Part shown: positions 7,889-10,818 of the stretch, piece after piece
Position numbering within the stretch: the first letter of the stretch is position 1
Layout: each line of letters begins with the position of its first letter
Source of the DNA: an uncultured Prevotella sp.
GTDB lineage: Bacteria; Bacteroidota; Bacteroidia; Bacteroidales; Bacteroidaceae
DNA: 10,818 bases
Direction: 5' to 3'
NCBI GenBank assembly: GCA_900543155.1
Contig: UQQN01000084.1
Span: 1 to 10,818, forward strand
Notes under the pieces: generated by a model
What the model saw: the letters and a program-made list of their open reading frames with translations, nothing else
What the model was told of the DNA's origin: nothing
The model's database searches: none
Made by a program: the position numbers and the translations under genes

Positions 7889-7919
7889 AATTCCGCACAG
7901 AGGCACGTATAGCGGAATT
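7889..7919 (+). promoter_or_regulatory. Stem-loop in the fhs 5' leader
   Basis: AATTCCGC (7889-7896) and GCGGAATT (7912-7919) form a perfect 8-bp stem with a 15-nt loop, ending 40 nt before the fhs start codon. I do not recognise it as a known riboswitch. Roles in mRNA stability or translation are possible. Confidence 0.5.
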
Positions 7920-7959
7920 GCATAAAAGCAAAATAATACTTCCTTATTATATACAATCA

Positions 7960-9627
7960 ATGAAGACGGATATTGAAATTGCGCACAGCACACAGCTTAA
8001 ACGCATTGACGAAGTGGCACAACAACTCGGTATTAACCCCGATGCCATTGAACATTACGGCAAATATATTGCTAAACTACCTCTTTCGCTCATCGACGAG
8101 AAGAAAAAAGGTAAACTCATCTTGGTTACTGCCATCACCGCTACTCGTGCGGGTATTGGCAAAACCACAGTGAGCATTGGTTTGGCACTTGGTCTTAACG
8201 CCATTGGTAAACGTGCTTGCGTGGCATTGCGCGAGCCTTCACTCGGTCCTTGCTTTGGTATGAAGGGTGGAGCCGCAGGAGGTGGCTATGCTCAAGTATT
8301 GCCTATGGAGCGTATTAACCTGCACTTTACAGGCGACTTCCATGCCATTACTTCGGCACACAATATGATTGCTGCCTTGCTCGACAACTATCTCTATCAG
8401 CACGAGAAAGAAGGTTTCGGACTTCGCGAAATTCTTTGGCGTCGTGTGCTCGATGTAAACGACCGCTCTTTGCGTAGCATTGTGACAGGTCTTGGTCCTG
8501 CTACAAATGGCATTACGCAGCAGGCTGGTTTCGACATTACACCTGCTTCCGAATTGATGGCAATTCTTTGTTTGGCACAAGATGAGGCTGACCTTCGCCG
8601 TCGCATTGAAAACATCCTCCTTGGCTACACTTACGAGGGTAAACCTTTCACCGTGAAAGACCTCGGCGTAGCGGGTGCTATCATGGTATTGCTTAAGGAT
8701 GCTATTCAGCCTAACTTGGTGCAGACTACCGAGAATACACCTGCTATTGTGCATGGTGGTCCATTTGCCAATATTGCGCATGGTTGCAACTCTCTCATTG
8801 CTACACGCATGTCGCTTAGTCATGCCGACTACACTATTACTGAGGCTGGCTTTGGTGCTGACTTAGGTGCTGAGAAGTTCTACAACATTCTTTGTCGCAA
8901 GAGTGGACTTGAACCCGACCTTACAGTGATTGTTGCTACTGCACAAGGCTTGAAGATGCACGGTGGTGTAGACCTCGATAAAATTAAAGAACCCAATGAA
9001 GAAGGTTTGCGCAAGGGATTGGCTAACCTCGATCGTCATGTACACAATCTCCAAGGTTTCGGACAGAGTGTGGTAGTGGTGTTCAATCGTTTTGCTGATG
9101 ATACCGATGCTGAAATGGCTCTTCTCCGCGAACATTGTGAACAATCGTTGGGCGTACCCTTCGTAATTAACAATGCCTTTGCACAAGGTGGTGAGGGTGG
9201 TAAAGAAATGGCACAACTCGTGGTCGATACAATCGAAAAGAATCCTTCACAAAAGCCCCTCCACTTCACTTACGACGATAACGATTCTATCAAGACAAAA
9301 ATTGAGAAAGTGGCAAAGACCATTTATGGTGCAGCCAGCGTAACATTTGCTAAGCCTGCCCTTAAGCGCATCAAGTTGGCAGAAGAACACAATATGGCGC
9401 ACTTCCCTGTGTGCATTGCCAAGACACAATTCTCTTTCTCTGCCGATGCCAAGCAATATGGTGCTGTGAGTGGCTTCAATATTCTCATCAAGGACGTAGT
9501 GCTTAATGCTGGTGCCGAAATGATTGTTGCCATTGCAGGCGATATCTTGCGCATGCCTGGTTTGCCTAAAGATCCTCAAGCCAACCACATCGATTATGTA
9601 GATGGCGAAATTATTGGTTTGAGCTAA
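7960..9627 (+). CDS. fhs: Formate-tetrahydrofolate ligase (10-formyl-THF synthetase)
   Basis: This cytosolic enzyme makes 10-formyl-tetrahydrofolate, ADP and phosphate from formate, tetrahydrofolate and ATP, feeding one-carbon units to purine and formyl-Met-tRNA synthesis; the family is normally homotetrameric. The 555 aa from the ATG at 7960 match the usual family length. The P-loop region is ATRAGIGKTT (61-70). The glycine-rich signature GMKGGAAGGGY covers 100-110, EAGFGADLGAEKF covers 295-307, and VATAQGLKMHGG covers 325-336. The C-terminus is complete (KDPQANHIDYVDGEIIGLS). The frame stays open upstream to a TTG at 7918, but the family begins near MKTDIEIA, so the ATG is preferred. There is no Shine-Dalgarno, only AT-rich sequence, as is usual in Bacteroidetes. 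It has its own promoter and terminator and looks monocistronic. The P-loop departs from the textbook PTPAGEGKT, which I believe is a lineage trait rather than damage. Confidence 0.97.
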   Translation: MKTDIEIAHSTQLKRIDEVAQQLGINPDAIEHYGKYIAKLPLSLIDEKKKGKLILVTAITATRAGIGKTTVSIGLALGLNAIGKRACVALREPSLGPCFGMKGGAAGGGYAQVLPMERINLHFTGDFHAITSAHNMIAALLDNYLYQHEKEGFGLREILWRRVLDVNDRSLRSIVTGLGPATNGITQQAGFDITPASELMAILCLAQDEADLRRRIENILLGYTYEGKPFTVKDLGVAGAIMVLLKDAIQPNLVQTTENTPAIVHGGPFANIAHGCNSLIATRMSLSHADYTITEAGFGADLGAEKFYNILCRKSGLEPDLTVIVATAQGLKMHGGVDLDKIKEPNEEGLRKGLANLDRHVHNLQGFGQSVVVVFNRFADDTDAEMALLREHCEQSLGVPFVINNAFAQGGEGGKEMAQLVVDTIEKNPSQKPLHFTYDDNDSIKTKIEKVAKTIYGAASVTFAKPALKRIKLAEEHNMAHFPVCIAKTQFSFSADAKQYGAVSGFNILIKDVVLNAGAEMIVAIAGDILRMPGLPKDPQANHIDYVDGEIIGLS

Positions 9628-9659
9628 TTTTTTAGATCCAACTTTTTGAATAATTTTTT

Positions 9660-9725
9660 AGGGTGTTCAAAGTTTGCCGAAAATCGTGCATGTTTTTCGT
9701 CGGATTTTGAATACCCTATTTTTTT
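9660..9725 (+). terminator. fhs terminator formed by a member of the dispersed repeat family
   Basis: AGGGTGTTCAAA (9660-9671) pairs with TTTGAATACCCT (9706-9717) over 12 bp (one G-U), with a further inner pairing of CGAAAA with TTTTCG. An A and seven T residues (9719-9725) follow, as in an intrinsic terminator. It starts 32 nt after the fhs stop. Its reverse complement resembles the second half of unit 1 of the left-edge array (TCAAAAT...ATGCA...TTTGAACACCCT), so a repeat copy appears to serve as the terminator. Confidence 0.75.
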
Positions 9726-9741
9726 AATGCTACTTAATTAT

Positions 9742-9749
9742 TAACTTTG
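9742..9749 (+). promoter_or_regulatory. -7 promoter element of the SRPBCC gene
   Basis: TAACTTTG matches TAnnTTTG exactly. The -33 position, 19 nt upstream, reads TTTT (9719-9722), three of four matches, and lies inside the T-run of the fhs terminator. The predicted start is near 9756, so the leader would be only about 20 nt. No Shine-Dalgarno is visible before the ATG at 9775. Confidence 0.7.
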
Positions 9750-9774
9750 CGCCCAAAATAAATAAAACATCTCT

Positions 9775-10245
9775 ATGTCATTATCAAAATTTGAGAGCGA
9801 AGTAAAGCTCGTTCCGCAGGCACAGCAGGTAATATATAGCCGTTTTGCCGACTTAAACAATTTTGCTGCAGTAAAAGACGCACTTAATAATCCCGAAGTG
9901 CAGCAGCGCATTAACGAACAAGTTCCTGCCGACAAAATAGAAGAGCTGAAAACGTATGCCGAAGGTCTTAGTTTCGAAACCGACGCCATCCATATTGCTT
10001 CACCTATGGGCAACATTACCTTGCGTGTCGTTGAACGTGAAGAGCCTAAGTGCATTAAGTTTGCCTCAGAAGGTTCGCCCCTCCAACTTTATGTTTGGAT
10101 TCAGTTATTGCCCCACGGTGATTACGAAACCAAAATGCGTGTTACTGTGGGTGCCGAAGTAAACTTCTTTATGAAGGGCATGGTGGCAAAACCTTTGCAG
10201 CAGGCAGCCGACGGTTTAGCTAATATGCTCTCAGCCATCCGATAA
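9775..10245 (+). CDS. SRPBCC (START/Bet v1-like) family protein
   Basis: A 156-aa soluble protein with no signal peptide or membrane segment. The N-terminus (MSLSKFESEVKLVPQAQQVI), the central strands (IASPMGNITLRVVEREEP, 74-91; LQLYVWIQLLP, 103-113; ETKMRVTVGAEVN, 118-130) and the long C-terminal helix (about 131-156, MKGMVAKPLQQAADGLANML) match a small SRPBCC family common in Bacteroidetes. The fold forms a hydrophobic ligand cavity, and related proteins are often labelled polyketide cyclase-like, but no ligand or reaction can be assigned. Residues about 38-57 are a polar, probably helical stretch that may be an insertion relative to shorter relatives. It follows fhs but has its own promoter, so a functional link to folate metabolism is not implied. 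Confidence 0.85.
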   Translation: MSLSKFESEVKLVPQAQQVIYSRFADLNNFAAVKDALNNPEVQQRINEQVPADKIEELKTYAEGLSFETDAIHIASPMGNITLRVVEREEPKCIKFASEGSPLQLYVWIQLLPHGDYETKMRVTVGAEVNFFMKGMVAKPLQQAADGLANMLSAIR

Positions 10246-10265
10246 ACCGCTATATATAGATATAT

Positions 10266-10322
10266 AATAGGCGTTTCTCGCAAAAACAACCCATGAAGTG
10301 GTTGGTGCGAGAAACGCCTATT
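10266..10322. terminator. Strong hairpin after the SRPBCC gene, possibly bidirectional
   Basis: AATAGGCGTTTCTCGCA (10266-10282) is the exact reverse complement of 10306-10322, giving a 17-bp stem. Inside the 23-nt loop, CAACC (10287-10291) pairs with GGTTG (10300-10304). It starts 20 nt after the stop codon. The plus-strand tail (TATTTACTT) is only moderately T-rich, so it may act as a terminator or as a 3'-end stabiliser. Confidence 0.75.
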
Positions 10323-10403
10323 TACTTATTATGTATTACCTATGGGTTTCCTATGTTCTTTTTCACTCATTTTCGGAACCGCTGTTTCCGAAACGACGGT
10401 TCC
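10266..10403 (-). ncRNA. Possible small minus-strand transcript
   Basis: A candidate promoter (TATCTTTG at 10416-10409) reads leftward into a palindrome and ends, about 140 nt later, at the 17-bp-stem hairpin. It contains one 13-codon frame (MSEKEHRKPIGNT, ATG at 10371-10369). It matches no RNA family I recognise. The support is only the promoter-palindrome-terminator order. Confidence 0.22.
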
Positions 10404-10408
10404 GAATG
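10368..10408. repeat. TTCGGAAC palindrome, copy A
   Basis: TTCGGAACCG (10372-10381) pairs perfectly with CGGTTCCGAA (10397-10406), and CATT/AATG extend the arms with a 2-nt bulge. An inner TTTCCGAAA (10385-10393) offers a second, overlapping pairing with TTTCGGAA (10371-10378). The related copy B lies about 120 bp to the right. Confidence 0.75.
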
Positions 10409-10439
10409 CAAAGATAATGAAAAGTGGCTGAAAACCAAT
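10409..10439 (-). promoter_or_regulatory. Candidate minus-strand promoter next to palindrome A
   Basis: On the minus strand TATCTTTG (10416-10409) is an exact Bacteroidetes -7 element. ATTG (10439-10436) stands at the -33 position with a 19-nt spacer, three of four matches. The predicted start near 10403 lies inside palindrome A, which could therefore act as an operator or a 5' hairpin. Confidence 0.4.
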
Positions 10440-10472
10440 ATCTTATCTTTCTTATTTTAAAAGATAAAATAT
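10438..10472. repeat. Hairpin midway between the two TTCGGAAC palindromes
   Basis: ATATCTTATCTTT (10438-10450) pairs with AAAGATAAAATAT (10460-10472) at 12 of 13 positions around a 9-nt loop. It is entirely AT-rich apart from two C-containing positions. It lies almost exactly between palindromes A and B. Confidence 0.55.
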
Positions 10473-10486
10473 TATTTGTGTGTCTT

Positions 10487-10515
10487 CATTTTTCGGAACG
10501 GCGGTTCCGAAAATG
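10487..10515. repeat. TTCGGAAC palindrome, copy B
   Basis: TTTTCGGAAC (10490-10499) and GTTCCGAAAA (10504-10513) form a perfect 10-bp inverted repeat around GGCG. CAT and ATG extend it at the ends with one extra T on the left. It shares TCATTTT(T)CGGAAC and GTTCCGAA with copy A. It is too symmetrical and too similar to copy A to be chance. Confidence 0.75.
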
Positions 10516-10735
10516 TATTTTCTGAAAAAAAACTATGTGTTAATCGCATAAATAAAGGCTTACGATTGGAAGAGTCTTTTCATATCTTTAATTCTTCGTA
10601 ATGTCGTTTCATAAGTAATGTTTTCTGTATGACCACAAAGTCATTGATAATTAATCACTTAGGCAAGTGAAACCACATTTTTATGAACATTCAATGATAA
10701 AAAATACCTCATGTATGATATTAGGTATCAAAAAA
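10516..10735. other. Non-coding AT-rich stretch with minor hairpins
   Basis: I see no credible gene on either strand. There are two small hairpins: TCACTT-AGGC-AAGTGA (10655-10670), and ATACCT/AGGTAT (10704-10709 and 10723-10728). A short frame of 12 codons begins with the ATG that ends palindrome B, but nothing supports its translation. Confidence 0.5.
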
Positions 10736-10818
10736 GGATGTTACAAGGGATTACCACATTAGATAGGGTGTTCAAAATCTATAATATTTTTCTGCACGAT
10801 TTTGTAGGATTTTGATGT
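10736..10818 (-). repeat. Inverted copy of the left-edge repeat, cut by the window end
   Basis: The reverse complement of 10765-10818 aligns with 44-96 at about 49 of 54 positions by hand (ACATCAAAAT...GCAGAAAAA...GATTTTGAACACCCT). The similarity continues into 10736-10764, whose reverse complement (CTAATGTGGTAATCCC) matches the start of the next left-edge unit (CTAACGGGGTAACCC). So the copy spans a unit junction, not just a short motif, and probably continues past the window. Confidence 0.8.

Noticed and set aside
7918..7959. TTG start adding 14 residues to fhs
   Set aside because: The added residues do not belong to the family N-terminus as I know it, and the TTG lies inside the leader stem-loop. 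The ATG at 7960 gives the normal 555 aa.
7855..7959. Tetrahydrofolate riboswitch in the fhs leader
   Set aside because: The leader has only two simple stem-loops and none of the conserved junction or pseudoknot sequence I would expect.
8239..8823. Minus-strand open frame of 194 codons inside fhs
   Set aside because: It lies fully within the conserved core of formate-tetrahydrofolate ligase and is an antisense shadow.

Overview
The window looks like chromosomal DNA from a Bacteroidales bacterium, most likely Prevotellaceae. Three things point there. Two large exported proteins end in tails resembling type IX secretion (T9SS) sorting domains. Several intergenic sites match the Bacteroidetes promoter (TTTG, 19-21 nt, TAnnTTTG) and the genes lack obvious Shine-Dalgarno sequences. 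The formate-tetrahydrofolate ligase carries the P-loop form I associate with Bacteroidetes. The assignment is by recognition, not by database search.

Layout. Positions 1-343 are non-coding: a degenerate tandem repeat of three units, then a strong hairpin terminator. Positions 344-7432 hold two long minus-strand genes. The upstream one (3608-7432, 1274 aa) is a multidomain secreted protein: propeller-like repeats, two Ig-like domains, a choice-of-anchor-J-like jelly roll, an Omp28/thioredoxin-like domain with CVNC, and a sorting tail. The downstream one (344-3460, 1038 aa) is a secreted chain of Ig-like modules with a shorter sorting-like tail. A 104-bp imperfect palindrome lies between them. 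Positions 7433-7917 are a divergent intergenic region with a 193-bp MITE-like element (18-bp perfect terminal inverted repeats) and an excellent promoter for fhs. Then come fhs (7960-9627), a hairpin terminator, a tightly packed promoter, and a 156-aa SRPBCC-fold gene (9775-10245). Positions 10246-10818 hold no convincing gene but are rich in palindromes: a 17-bp-stem terminator, two TTTTCGGAAC-type palindromes, another hairpin, and at the right edge an inverted copy of the left-edge repeat.

How the parts relate. The two secreted proteins are probably surface or extracellular cargo of the same export system and may be co-expressed through the palindrome. fhs makes 10-formyl-tetrahydrofolate in the cytosol and is a separate unit. 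The SRPBCC gene appears to have its own promoter. I see no phage, CRISPR, toxin-antitoxin or defence genes. The most unusual content is non-coding: one dispersed repeat family appears at both ends of the window and as the fhs terminator, two other large palindromic elements sit in the remaining gaps, and a possible promoter-to-terminator small transcript lies downstream of the SRPBCC gene.
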